Positions 52,292-60,693 of a stretch of DNA of 64,000 bases are shown one piece after another. The notes below the pieces were generated by a model that had not been told where the DNA came from, searched no databases, and worked only from the letters and a program-made list of their open reading frames with translations. Within the stretch, counting starts at the first letter, position 1, and every line of letters begins with the position of its first letter. Position numbers and translations under genes: made by a program. Source of the stretch: DASRFA01 sp035651755 (GTDB lineage Bacteria > Desulfobacterota > Binatia > UBA12015); the NCBI GenBank assembly GCA_035651755.1, contig DASRFA010000013.1:62001-126000 (forward strand). Reading direction: 5' to 3'.

Positions 52292-52756
52292 ATGGAAGCG
52301 GTCATCTTCTGCGGCATCCAGGCGTCCGGCAAGACGACCTTCTACCGCGAGCGCTTCTTCGACACGCACGTCCGGATCAGCCTCGACCTCGTGCGCACCC
52401 GGCGGCGCGAGGATCTTCTGATCGCAGCGTGTCTCGCGGGCCGACAGCCGTTCGTCGTGGACAACACGAACGCGACCGTCGCGGACCGCGCGCGCTACAT
52501 CGAGCCGGCGCGCTCGGCGGGCTTCGCGGTGGTCGGCTACTACTTCGCGACCGACCCGCGCGCGGCCTTCGACCGGAATCGCAAGCGGCCGGGCCGCGCC
52601 GCGATCCCGGCGGCGGGGCTCTTCGGGACGCACAAGCGCCTCCAGCCCCCGACGCTCGAGGAGGGGTTCCGGACGCTCTACCGGGTGGAGATCGCCGAGG
52701 GCGCCGGCTTCCGCGTGACGCCCGTCGAGCCCGCGGAGTCGCCGCCCGCGAGGTAG
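52292..52756 (+). CDS. P-loop kinase (polynucleotide-kinase-like)
   Basis: A 154-residue AAA-type P-loop protein. Walker A is CGIQASGKTTFYRE at about 7-20; the region FVVDNTNATVADRARYI contains the acidic strand and substrate loop seen in the kinase domain of PNKP-like and zeta-toxin-like proteins; FDRNRKRPGRAAIP carries the lid arginines. It likely phosphorylates a nucleic acid end, nucleotide or small molecule. The last 79 bases overlap the 3' end of the convergent HD-domain gene, an unusually long overlap, so one of the two C-termini may be extended by a lost stop codon. Confidence 0.82.
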   Translation: MEAVIFCGIQASGKTTFYRERFFDTHVRISLDLVRTRRREDLLIAACLAGRQPFVVDNTNATVADRARYIEPARSAGFAVVGYYFATDPRAAFDRNRKRPGRAAIPAAGLFGTHKRLQPPTLEEGFRTLYRVEIAEGAGFRVTPVEPAESPPAR

Positions 52757-53325
52757 ATCGACCGCTTCGGCTGCGTCAGCACCCGTCGCACCATGGGCTC
52801 GAACTCCTCGAGCGTCATCGATTCGTACGCCGGGTCGAAGGAGTTCTGGTCGTAGCGCGCGCAGAACGCCGCAGTGTCGGCGAACCAGGGGTGGTCGCGG
52901 AAGCGGTCGCGGGCGTTCTTGTCCAGGCCGAGGTGCTCGAAGAAGTAGTAGCCCTGGAAGATCGCGTGCTGCTCGACGATCCAGAGGTTCTTCTCGGAGA
53001 CGAAGGGCTTCAGGATCGCGGCGGCGATGTCGGCGTGGTTCAGCGGCCCGAGCGTGTCGCCGATGTCGTGCAGCAGCGCGCACACGACGTACTCCTCGTC
53101 CCGCCCGTCCCGATGCGCCCGCGTCGCGGTCTGCAGCGAATGCTCGAGCCGATCGACCGCGTACCCGCCGAAGTCGTTTCGGAGAAGGCGGAGGTGATCG
53201 AGCACGCGCTCCGGCAGCTTCTGCTGGTAAGGCAGCGAGTGCGAGAAGACGATTGCCCACTGGTCGGGGGTGCCGTCGACCATGCGTGTGAAGGTGGCGC
53301 GCTGCGTCTGCTCGGGTTTGCCCAT
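52678..53325 (-). CDS. HD-domain protein, inositol-oxygenase/PhnZ-like
   Basis: A 215-residue HD-domain protein. Likely metal ligands are His62 (LEHSLQTATRA), His86-Asp87 (CALLHDIGD), His97 (NHAD) and a later His in VEQHAIFQGYYFF. This spacing and the EQH-x-x-FQGYYF segment resemble HD proteins of the mixed-valent di-iron oxygenase kind (inositol oxygenase, PhnZ) rather than nucleotide phosphohydrolases. GAGGAGAG precedes the ATG. The final 25 or so residues overlap the kinase gene and read low-complexity, suggesting read-through past an ancestral stop. The substrate is unknown. Confidence 0.82.
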   Translation of the reverse strand: MGKPEQTQRATFTRMVDGTPDQWAIVFSHSLPYQQKLPERVLDHLRLLRNDFGGYAVDRLEHSLQTATRAHRDGRDEEYVVCALLHDIGDTLGPLNHADIAAAILKPFVSEKNLWIVEQHAIFQGYYFFEHLGLDKNARDRFRDHPWFADTAAFCARYDQNSFDPAYESMTLEEFEPMVRRVLTQPKRSIYLAGGDSAGSTGVTRKPAPSAISTR

Positions 53326-53673
53326 CGTGCTCTCCTCGTCCGTCGGCGGTTGGTGGCCGCAGGGTGGCTACGGCGATCGAACCATACGGCGACGGCTGGC
53401 GCGACTCGCGGATGTCGTATCGATCGGGTGTCTGGTGGGTCGGCCGCACGGGCCGTCGGCTCGGTGCCAGCCGCACGGGGACGAATCTTCGTCGTCCGTC
53501 TTCGCGAACGCTGGCGGCTGCGCGAACGTCGCCCGCAGGCCGCGTGCCATCTTGAATCGGCGATCCTTGCCGCTGGACCGACTCTGGCGAACGAATGAAT
53601 GACTCGACATACGATCCGATTCCGCCGGAGCACGCCGCCGCCATGGACGCGGCGACGTCCAAGGGAGGCACCC
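53326..53673. other. Divergent intergenic stretch, no gene recognised
   Basis: These 348 bases separate the HD-domain gene from the FMN protein gene. Open frames exist on both strands but are arginine-rich and lack ribosome sites. A frame from ATG 53595 (MNDSTYDPIPPEHAAA) runs into the methyltransferase reading but crosses a real gene in another frame, so it is not accepted. The sequence around 53500-53600 is somewhat less GC-rich and may hold the promoter of the gene at 53674. Confidence 0.45.
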
Positions 53674-54141
53674 ATGAAGCGCTGGTGCGAGTTCGCAGCC
53701 GAGAGTCCCGCGATGGCCGAGGCCGGCCGTACGCTCATCTACCAATTCAAGGTCGGCCTCGGTTATCTCGCGACCGTCCGAAGAGACGGCGGCCCGCGCG
53801 TCCACCCCGTCTGCCCGGTGATCGCCAACGACGGGCTCTACGTCTTCATCGGGAACCACTCGCCGAAGGTGCACGACCTCCGGCGCGACGGCCGCTTCGC
53901 GCTGCACTCCTTTCCCAACCCCGAGGTGGACGACGAGTTCTACGTCACCGGTCGCGCGCGGACCGTCCACGACGACGGCGTCCGGAAGGTCGTCCACGAC
54001 GCCTACACCGCGACCGGGGCCTTCACGACCGACGACACGCTCTTCGAGCTGTGGCTCGAGCGCGCGCTGCACGCGAGGTACGGGCCGCGACCGAGCTGGC
54101 CGCCGGTCTATACGAAGTGGTCGAGCGGGGGCGCGCGATGA
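53674..54141 (+). CDS. FMN-binding PNPOx-fold protein
   Basis: A 155-residue pyridoxamine-phosphate-oxidase-like protein. AAGGGAGG precedes the ATG. Landmarks are GYLATVRRDGGPRVHPVCPV at about 30-49 and GLYVFIGNHSPKVHDLRRDG, matching small FMN/F420-binding reductases. It is translationally coupled (ATGA overlap at 54138-54141) to the methyltransferase gene, and a P450 gene follows, so it may belong to a small tailoring operon. The substrate is unknown. Confidence 0.83.
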   Translation: MKRWCEFAAESPAMAEAGRTLIYQFKVGLGYLATVRRDGGPRVHPVCPVIANDGLYVFIGNHSPKVHDLRRDGRFALHSFPNPEVDDEFYVTGRARTVHDDGVRKVVHDAYTATGAFTTDDTLFELWLERALHARYGPRPSWPPVYTKWSSGGAR

Positions 54142-54905
54142 GCGACCTGCCGGAGCACGTCGCCCGCAATCGCGGTCTCTGGGACGGCTGGGCGAAGGAC
54201 TTCGTCGCCGAGGGCGAGCGCGCCTGGGCGCAGCCCGAGCCGACTTGGGGCATCTGGGGCATTCCCGAAGCCGACGTACGGCTCCTTCCCGACGACCTCG
54301 CCGGCAAGGACGCGATCGAGCTCGGCTGCGGCACCGCGTACGTCTCGTCGTGGCTCGCGCGATGCGGCGCTCGCGTCGTCGGCATCGACAACTCCGAGGA
54401 GCAGCTCGCGACGGCGCGCCGCCTGCAACGCGAGCACGGCATCCATTTCCCGCTGCTCCACGGCAATGCGGAGTCCGTCCCGTATCCGGACGCGAGCTTC
54501 GACTTCGCGATCTCAGAGTACGGCGCGTGCCTCTGGGCCGACCCGCATCGTTGGGTGCCCGAGGCGGCGCGCCTCCTCCGCCCCGGCGCTCGGCTCGTCT
54601 TCCTCGTGAACGCCTTCCTCCTGCACCTCTGCGTTCCGGCCGAGGACGGCGTTCCCGCGAGCGACCGCCTCCTCCGCTCCGCTTTCGGCGTCCACCGCGT
54701 CGAGTGGCCGGGCGATCCCGGCGTCGAGTTCCACCTCTCGCACGGCGACTGGATCCGGTGCCTGCGGCGCGCGGGATTCGAGATCGAGGACCTGGTCGAG
54801 CTCCGACCGCCCGAAAGCGCGACGACGCGCTACCCGTTCGTCACGCTCGACTGGGCTCGGCGCTGGCCGTGCGAGGAGGCGTGGAGGGTCCGACTTCGCG
54901 CTTGA
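54138..54905 (+). CDS. Class I SAM-dependent methyltransferase
   Basis: A 255-residue methyltransferase. Motif I is DAIELGCGTAYVSSWLA at about 58-74, followed by VVGIDNSEEQL (acidic ribose-binding residue) and DASFDFAISEYGACLW (motif post-I/II). The family is the UbiE/Methyltransf_11 type that modifies small molecules. Its start overlaps the stop of the FMN gene by 4 bases and the P450 gene starts 52 bases after its end. A typical C-terminal region (HGDWIRCLRRAGFEIEDLVE) is complete. The acceptor is unknown. Confidence 0.88.
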   Translation: MSDLPEHVARNRGLWDGWAKDFVAEGERAWAQPEPTWGIWGIPEADVRLLPDDLAGKDAIELGCGTAYVSSWLARCGARVVGIDNSEEQLATARRLQREHGIHFPLLHGNAESVPYPDASFDFAISEYGACLWADPHRWVPEAARLLRPGARLVFLVNAFLLHLCVPAEDGVPASDRLLRSAFGVHRVEWPGDPGVEFHLSHGDWIRCLRRAGFEIEDLVELRPPESATTRYPFVTLDWARRWPCEEAWRVRLRA

Positions 54906-54957
54906 CGCGTTTCTTGCGGATGGCACCGATTTGCGGTCCGCGATACGAGCCGGCCCG

Positions 54958-56262
54958 ATGCCTCTTCCCGCCGTCGAGCCCATGCCGCCCCGGGCCGGGA
55001 GCGCGATCCCCTGGCTCGGGGCCGGGATCGGCCTGCTGCGCGATCCGACCGGGTTCTTCGCGACCGCGCGGCAGCGACTCGGCGACACCTTCCTGGCCGA
55101 CGCCTTCGGCTACCGCCTGCTCTGCGTCTTCTCACCGGACGCGGTCCGCCGCCTGTACGAGCTGCCCGAGGCGGACGCGAGCAAGGGCCTCGCCGACATG
55201 GCGCTCCTCCGCCTCAAGCTGCCCGACGAGCTCATGCTCGGTCGCCGCATGCGGCCGCACGACCTCTTCGGCGGCGAGGAGGTGGAGACCTACCTGGGCG
55301 CGGTCCGCCACGCGGCCGACCTCGAGGTCGCGCAGCTCGGCGAGCGCGGGACGTTCGATGCGTTCGCGCTCGGCCGCCGGCTCGGCCAGCGGATCGGGCT
55401 CGCGTGCTGGGCGGGCCCCGAGGCCGCTTCGCCGCGCCACCTCGAGCGGCTGCTGCCGCTCCTCGATCGCCTCGACGCTTCCGACGCGTTCGTCCGCCCG
55501 GCGCAGGGCTTCGCGGCGTGGGCGACGGGCAAGCGCCGCGAGCGCGCCGCCGTCGCCGGCATCGAGCGCGTGATCGGCGAGATCCTGGCCGAGCGCGCGC
55601 GCGACTTGCGCCCGCGCGACGACTTCCTCGCGCGCATCGCCGAGCGCTGGTCCGACGCGACCGGCGACCAGCACGTGCGCGGCGTCGCGCGCGACGTCGT
55701 GATGCTGCACATGGGCGCGCAGTCGAACCTGCCCGCCGCGCTCGCGTGGACGCTCGTCGACCTGCTCGCGGAGCGCGACCTCTACGCGCGCGTCACCGCC
55801 GGCGACGATCCGCTCCTCGAGCGCTGCGCGAGCGAGTCGATCCGCCTCGCGCAGCGCTCGATCACGCTCCGGCTCGTACGGCGGGAGATCGAGGTCGACG
55901 ACGGCCGGCGAGCGTACCGGGTCGCCCCCGGGGTGTTCTTGACGACGATGCTCTCGGTCACGAACGCGACCGCGGCGCCCGGCCTGGATCGCTACGACCC
56001 GGCGCACTTCGACGGGCGCCGGCTCGTCGCGCCGTCCGGGCTCCCGGCGCGCGAGCTCGTGAGCACCTTCGGGCACGGCCGTCACGCGTGCCCGGCGCAG
56101 CGCTTCTCGATCTCGGCGATCAGGATCGCCGTGCGCGCGCTCGTCGAGCGCTTCGCGCTCGAGCGTCTCGACGACCCGGAGCCGCGCCGCGCGCAGGTCG
56201 GCGGCGTGGCGCGGGGCGAGCGGCCATGTCGCGTCGCCTACCGCGCCCGCGACGGCGCCTGA
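54958..56262 (+). CDS. Cytochrome P450 with unusual I-helix
   Basis: A 434-residue P450 without a membrane anchor. The haem segment FGHGRHACPAQRFS gives the cysteine ligand, with Ala where Gly is usual. The ExxR motif is ESIRLAQR. The I-helix reads MLHMGAQSNLPAALAWTL: the usual acid-alcohol pair (D/E-T) is replaced by a Ser-Asn segment followed by Pro, as in the CYP7/CYP8 and related groups, which include prostacyclin synthase and sterol 7-alpha-hydroxylases. It may therefore be an isomerase/rearrangement enzyme or accept substrate-assisted oxygen activation. Its 3' end overlaps the convergent oxygenase gene by 25 bases. No redox partner genes are adjacent. Confidence 0.88.
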   Translation: MPLPAVEPMPPRAGSAIPWLGAGIGLLRDPTGFFATARQRLGDTFLADAFGYRLLCVFSPDAVRRLYELPEADASKGLADMALLRLKLPDELMLGRRMRPHDLFGGEEVETYLGAVRHAADLEVAQLGERGTFDAFALGRRLGQRIGLACWAGPEAASPRHLERLLPLLDRLDASDAFVRPAQGFAAWATGKRRERAAVAGIERVIGEILAERARDLRPRDDFLARIAERWSDATGDQHVRGVARDVVMLHMGAQSNLPAALAWTLVDLLAERDLYARVTAGDDPLLERCASESIRLAQRSITLRLVRREIEVDDGRRAYRVAPGVFLTTMLSVTNATAAPGLDRYDPAHFDGRRLVAPSGLPARELVSTFGHGRHACPAQRFSISAIRIAVRALVERFALERLDDPEPRRAQVGGVARGERPCRVAYRARDGA

Positions 56263-57287
56263 TCGAGGACGTCGCGACCGAGAGCCGGGAAGACGCGCGC
56301 GACCTTCCCGAGCAGGTAGTCGCCGTACGTGCCGCGCAGGTCGCGCAGGCTCGTGCCGTCCCAGCGCTCGGCGCGGTCCTCGGGGACGACCCAGCCGTCC
56401 GCGAGCTCGATCGGGCGCACCTCGGCGTCGAAGCCGGGATCGAAGAAGAACGGGAACGAGAGGCGTCCGCGCTCGCGCGGCACACGCACGCGGTGCGGCG
56501 TCGAGCGATAGCGACCGGCCGTCATGCGATCGAGCATGTCGCCGACGTTGCACACGAACGCGCCGGCGATCGGCGGCGCGTCGATCCAGCGCGCGCCGAC
56601 GCGGACCTCGAGGCCGCCGGTCGCGTCCTGCTTGACGATGGAAAGAAGCCCGTAGTCGGTGTGCTCGCCGACGCCCCAGCCGCCGTCGTCGGGCCGCGGC
56701 GGGTAGTGGAAGATGCGGAAGAGGACCAGCGGGTCGCGCGTGTAGCGCTCGGCGAAGAAGGAATCCGGGAGCCCGAGGCTCGCGCCGATGCCGGCGACGA
56801 TGGCGTGGCCGAGCTCCGTCATCTGCGCGATGTAGCCGAGGACCGCCGCGCGCCACTCCGGCGCGTCGTCGGGGAAGAGGTTCGGGCCGTGGAGGGGCGT
56901 CCCGGCCCGCACGCGCGGGTCGTCGGGGCGGAGCTCGGCGCCGAAGTAGAGGCCTTCCTTGCGATCGGGCTTCCCCGACGTCAGCTCCCCGCCGACCGGG
57001 AAGTAGCCGCGCCAGGCGCGCCCGCCGCGCTCCATGCGGATCGCGAGCTTGCGCTCCGCGGAGCGCGCGAAGAACTCCGCCGCGAGATCCTCGAGGCGGC
57101 GCTCGAGCTCCGGGTCGACGCCGTGGCCCGCGGCGTAGAAGAAGCCGGACGCACGGCACGCCGCGCCGATCTCGCGTGCGGCCGCGAGGAAGTCGCGATC
57201 GGGCGCGACTCCGCTGCCGCGCGCCGCCGCCCGCCGCCGCGCGACGAGCGGAGCGACGTCGACGACCGGGAGCGCCGCGTCGCTCAC
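56238..57287 (-). CDS. Isopenicillin-N-synthase-like Fe(II)/2OG oxygenase
   Basis: A 349-residue oxygenase of the IPNS/DIOX family. The N-terminal DIOX_N part ends near FFARSAERKLAI. Iron ligands are His and Asp in GEHTDYGLLSIVKQD and the distal His in RSTPHRVRVP; the 2-oxoglutarate binding R-x-S is RLSFPFFF. It begins at GTG 57287, overlapping the stop of the PhyH gene (GTGA), so it is the third gene of an operon with two PhyH proteins. These enzymes hydroxylate, desaturate or cyclise small molecules; the substrate is unknown. Confidence 0.9.
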   Translation of the reverse strand: MSDAALPVVDVAPLVARRRAAARGSGVAPDRDFLAAAREIGAACRASGFFYAAGHGVDPELERRLEDLAAEFFARSAERKLAIRMERGGRAWRGYFPVGGELTSGKPDRKEGLYFGAELRPDDPRVRAGTPLHGPNLFPDDAPEWRAAVLGYIAQMTELGHAIVAGIGASLGLPDSFFAERYTRDPLVLFRIFHYPPRPDDGGWGVGEHTDYGLLSIVKQDATGGLEVRVGARWIDAPPIAGAFVCNVGDMLDRMTAGRYRSTPHRVRVPRERGRLSFPFFFDPGFDAEVRPIELADGWVVPEDRAERWDGTSLRDLRGTYGDYLLGKVARVFPALGRDVLDQAPSRAR

Positions 57288-58153
57288 GCGCGCGCCGGCG
57301 TCTCCGGCGTCGTGACCGGCGCGCCGCCTTGCAGGACCGGGTACTGCCGGTCGGGGTGTTCGCACGCCTCGGTCGACGCGGGCGGGCCGGCGTCCGGGTC
57401 GCCGACGAGCTTCCGCGCGCCCGCCGGGGCGTACTGGACGATGTAGGCCTTCCGGACGTCCGGCGTCGCATTCGGACCGGTCAGGTGCGGCGTCAAGGAC
57501 GAGAACACCACGACGCCGCCGGCGGCGACCGGCGCGGCGACGCGCTTCGGCGGATCGGCGAAGCATTCGAAGCCGAGCGGCTCGACGTAGCGATGCCGGA
57601 GCGTCCCGAACCGGTGGACGCCGGGCGCGATCCACGGGCAGCCGTTCTCCTCGGTCGCATCGGTGAGCGCGATCCAGCACGTCAAGTATTGCTGCGGCTC
57701 GACGTACGCGTAGCCGTTGTCCTGGTGCCACGGGAAGCGGCGTGGCTTCTCCGGCTTCTTGTAGACCGCCTGGTCCCAGTAGAGGTGGACGTCGTCTCCG
57801 ACGAGGTCGTGGCAGAGGTCGGCGAAGAGCGGCGCGCTCGCGAACCGGCGGAGGAGGGCGGAGCGCGCGACCAGGTGGATCGAGAACGTGATCGCGCCCG
57901 ACTCGAGGATCATGAAGCGGCTCTCCGGCTGGGTCCGGAGGAAAGCCTCGGTCTGCGCGTCGAAGGCGTCGATCTCGGCGACGACGTCGGCGACGTCGCG
58001 CTTCGCGAGCGCGCCGTCGAGGACGACGTAGCCGTCGCGATCGAATTGCTCGGCCTGCGCGGGCGTGAGGGCTCGCAGCCGGGAGGCCGGTCCGCGCCAC
58101 GCGAAGCCGCGGTTCCACGGGTGGAGCGCGGCGCCCGGCGGAAGCTCTCTCAT
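57284..58153 (-). CDS. Phytanoyl-CoA dioxygenase (PhyH) family protein
   Basis: A 289-residue Fe(II)/2OG oxygenase. Iron ligands are the HQD in PWHQDNGYAYVEP and the distal His in SSLTPHLTGPN, with Arg in VRKAYIVQYAPAG for 2-oxoglutarate. NGCPWIAPGVHRFG is the conserved core. Its ATG overlaps the stop of the preceding PhyH gene (ATGA) and its stop overlaps the next gene's GTG, so all three oxygenases are translationally coupled. The C-terminal region after about residue 250 is Pro-rich and less conserved. The substrate is unknown. Confidence 0.9.
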   Translation of the reverse strand: MRELPPGAALHPWNRGFAWRGPASRLRALTPAQAEQFDRDGYVVLDGALAKRDVADVVAEIDAFDAQTEAFLRTQPESRFMILESGAITFSIHLVARSALLRRFASAPLFADLCHDLVGDDVHLYWDQAVYKKPEKPRRFPWHQDNGYAYVEPQQYLTCWIALTDATEENGCPWIAPGVHRFGTLRHRYVEPLGFECFADPPKRVAAPVAAGGVVVFSSLTPHLTGPNATPDVRKAYIVQYAPAGARKLVGDPDAGPPASTEACEHPDRQYPVLQGGAPVTTPETPARA

Positions 58154-58977
58154 CCGCTTCGTCCGGGCTCGCCGGCCAGCTCGCCCGCGCGCCGGACGGG
58201 CATCCAGTCGTTCACATACGCGGGGCCGACGGGCGTGCGATCGACCGTGCCGGCCGGACCGTAGTGGTAGACCATCGCGGCGCGGATGCCGTCGCTCGTG
58301 TTGTCGGTCGAGCGGTGCATGAGGTGGCTGTGGAAGACGAGCAGGTCGCCCGGGTCCATCAGCACCGGGACGGCCGCGCTCATGTCGTGGTCGACGATCT
58401 CGAGGTAGCCGTAGTTGCTGTCCGGGCGGCGATCGGGCTCGTGCGCGTGGACCCGCTCGCGGTGCGATCCCGGCAGGACGTGCAGGCACCCGTTCGCGAG
58501 AGTCGCAGGCGTGATCGCGAGCCAGATCCCGATCTGCGCGTCGGGCTCCATCAGGAAGTAGAGCGCGTCCTGGTGCCAGGGCTGCCCGTACGCGCCGCGG
58601 TTCTTGAAGATGAACTGGCTCAGGAAGCAGTCGACGTCGTCGCCGAGGATGCCGGCCACGACGTCGACGACGCGCGGATCGCGCGCGAACTCGCCGAAGA
58701 CGCCGTCCCGGTGCAGCCGGAAGACCTTCGAGATTCGATCCTCCGGCTCGCGCGCGAGCGGATTCGGCTTCGCCTCGGGGACGACGAGAGCGCCCGTGAA
58801 GTTCTCGCCCGCGTCGTAGCTGCGGCAGATCGCGACGGCGCGCGCCAGCATGTCGCCCAGCACCGGCTCGCGCGCGAAGGCGCGACGGATGAAGAAGCCG
58901 TCCCGCTCCCAGGCCGCTCGCTCCGCGGTGGTCAGCGTCCCGGATGCCGGGGACGCGTCGGCGGAATCATGCGGCAC
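58150..58977 (-). CDS. Phytanoyl-CoA dioxygenase (PhyH) family protein
   Basis: A 275-residue Fe(II)/2OG oxygenase, the first gene of a three-oxygenase operon. The iron ligands are HQD in PWHQDALYFLMEP and the distal His in HSHLMHRSTDN, with Arg in DGIRAAMVYHY. NGCLHVLPGSHRE matches the family core. Though similar in fold to the next gene it is clearly a different enzyme, so the two probably act in succession or on different positions of one molecule (inference). No ribosome site stronger than GGG is seen ahead of its ATG. Confidence 0.9.
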   Translation of the reverse strand: MPHDSADASPASGTLTTAERAAWERDGFFIRRAFAREPVLGDMLARAVAICRSYDAGENFTGALVVPEAKPNPLAREPEDRISKVFRLHRDGVFGEFARDPRVVDVVAGILGDDVDCFLSQFIFKNRGAYGQPWHQDALYFLMEPDAQIGIWLAITPATLANGCLHVLPGSHRERVHAHEPDRRPDSNYGYLEIVDHDMSAAVPVLMDPGDLLVFHSHLMHRSTDNTSDGIRAAMVYHYGPAGTVDRTPVGPAYVNDWMPVRRAGELAGEPGRSG

Positions 58978-59129
58978 CCGTTTGGATGATGGCGGCGACG
59001 TCGCGGAAGCCCTCCGAGACGCCGACGCCTAGCACACGGGAGCGCGGCGGACAGCGGGTCGCGTGCGCCGAGGTGCCGGGCTGCGCGGGTGGCCGCTCGC
59101 GCCGGCCGGGCGCGAGCGGCCCGCGATGC

Positions 59130-59429
59130 TCAGTGCCAGTGCTTCCAGTGCCCGTGACCGCGGTACCCGCGGTAGCCGCCCCAATAGGCGCGGCGCGGAT
59201 AGTAGCGGGGACCGTAGTAGCCGCCGTAATAGCCGCCGTAGTAGGGGGCGGAGTAGTAGACCGGCGGCGCCACGACGACCGGCGGCGGTGCGACCACCAC
59301 GCCCGGGACCGGCAGCGGCAATCCGAAGCCAAACGAAAAGTGCACCCCGGCGCGGGCGGTTCCCGGCGTCGCGAGCGTCGCGATGGCGAGCGCCAGCGCG
59401 AACGTGAGCGCGATCGTGAGCTTTCTCAT
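59130..59429 (-). CDS. Small exported Gly/Tyr/Pro-rich protein
   Basis: A 99-residue protein with a clear signal peptide (IALTFALALAIATLATPG, cleaved near ARAG). The mature part is low-complexity: a Pro/Val stretch (VVVAPPPVVVAPPVYY) then repeated YGGYYGGYYGPRYYP and a His/Trp end (GHGHWKHWH). GGGAGG lies about 10 bases before the ATG. Such Tyr/Gly-rich exported proteins occur in many proteobacteria and are usually uncharacterised; metal binding by the His tail is possible. It separates the PhyH operon from the next oxygenase gene on the same strand. Confidence 0.75.
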   Translation of the reverse strand: MRKLTIALTFALALAIATLATPGTARAGVHFSFGFGLPLPVPGVVVAPPPVVVAPPVYYSAPYYGGYYGGYYGPRYYPRRAYWGGYRGYRGHGHWKHWH

Positions 59430-59485
59430 GGTGCGGGATCCTCCCACGGGGTGGAACAGCCCCGCACCGCCGAGGTTGCGATCGC

Positions 59486-60535
59486 TCAGCTCGCTGCCGG
59501 ACGGGCCTCCCCGGGTTCCGCCGGCGCGGGAAAGCGGACGTACTCCTCGATGATCGCGAGGGCCAGGTCGCGCGGGTCGGGCTCGGCGGCGCCGATCCGC
59601 CCGCGGTCGCGGAGGTCCGCCTTCAAGGTGTCGACCGCGTACGCGCGGGTCACGTCGTCGGTGTGCTCGGCGGCGTGACGGCGCTCGCCCTCGTCCGCGT
59701 AGCAGTACGCCTTCCACGACACCGAGAAGCGGATCTCGCCCCAGCGGTAGGTCGCGAGCGGCGCGTCGTCCGCGCCGATGCGCCAGTTGCCCTCGCCGGC
59801 GAACGTCAATCGCATCCCCGGTGCGAGCGCCGGCAGCGGCTTGTCGCGCTCGGCGACCCGGTCGACGCCGTGGAAAACCGAGTCGGTGTCGAGGATCACC
59901 GCGGTGTTGTGGCGGACGGGAAGCGTGCGCGCCGGGCCGGAGGCGCCTTCGGGGTAGAAGGCGAACTCGCCGCCCGCACACTCGTCGAAGTAGGCCACGG
60001 CCGTGACGATCGGAAGGCGCCAGCGCTCGAACAGGCCCGAGTGGTGCATCGCGACGAGCAGCCATTGCGGGTCGCTCATGCGGCTCATGCCGCGGAACTC
60101 CGGCACGTCGGTGTGGACGGCGAGCTCCTGCCCCGGGAGCAGGATGTTCGCGTAGACGATCGCCGGCTCCACGATCGGGCGGCCGTGGATCGCGCGCGCG
60201 GCGTCGAAGAAGCCCTCGTAGCGCCAGAACGGCTCGATCCCGGGCAGCGCGACGCGATCGCGATAGGCGTAGGTCTCCCGGAAGTAGTTCGTGCGCGCGG
60301 CGAGCACCGCGATCGGCTCCTGGCGCCCGAACCGGCCGCCGGAGCGGACGAAGTTGATCGCCGCGTCGTAGCGCTGGGGGAGGCCGCTCCCGAGGTCGTC
60401 GGCGGTGCCCTCTTCGCTGTACATCCCATAGCTCCCGAAGCGCTCGCAGAGCGCGATCATCTCGCGCGCGAGTTCGGCGGGCAGCAGCGGGTCGAACACT
60501 CGGTACGGGCTCGCGGTCGATCGGGCGGCGTTCAT
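59486..60535 (-). CDS. Fe(II)/2OG-type oxygenase
   Basis: A 349-residue protein with the double-stranded beta-helix oxygenase fold. Iron ligands are His and Asp in LAVHTDVPEFRG and the distal His in DTDSVFHGVDRVAE, with Arg in MRLTFAGEGNWR for 2-oxoglutarate. I place it near prolyl-4-hydroxylase-like 2OG oxygenases, but the family boundaries are unclear. It is the upstream member of a run of oxygenase genes transcribed leftwards, although separate from the PhyH operon. The substrate is unknown. Confidence 0.78.
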   Translation of the reverse strand: MNAARSTASPYRVFDPLLPAELAREMIALCERFGSYGMYSEEGTADDLGSGLPQRYDAAINFVRSGGRFGRQEPIAVLAARTNYFRETYAYRDRVALPGIEPFWRYEGFFDAARAIHGRPIVEPAIVYANILLPGQELAVHTDVPEFRGMSRMSDPQWLLVAMHHSGLFERWRLPIVTAVAYFDECAGGEFAFYPEGASGPARTLPVRHNTAVILDTDSVFHGVDRVAERDKPLPALAPGMRLTFAGEGNWRIGADDAPLATYRWGEIRFSVSWKAYCYADEGERRHAAEHTDDVTRAYAVDTLKADLRDRGRIGAAEPDPRDLALAIIEEYVRFPAPAEPGEARPAAS

Positions 60536-60693
60536 GGGTCCTGCTTCGCGCGCGCCGCCGGTCGTTGTCAACGCGGTCGTGCGACCGGGGATCGAGCGGC
60601 GACCGCGGTTCCGCCAACGGCTTGACGCTCGAGCCCGCTGCGGCAAACCTGCCACGTTGCGGCGCTGTGCGATGGCGCCGTCTCGGAGGAGCG

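Noticed and set aside
53595..54137. A longer methyltransferase reading from ATG 53595
   Set aside because: It would read through the FMN protein gene in another frame; the ATG at 54138 with the ATGA overlap is convincing.
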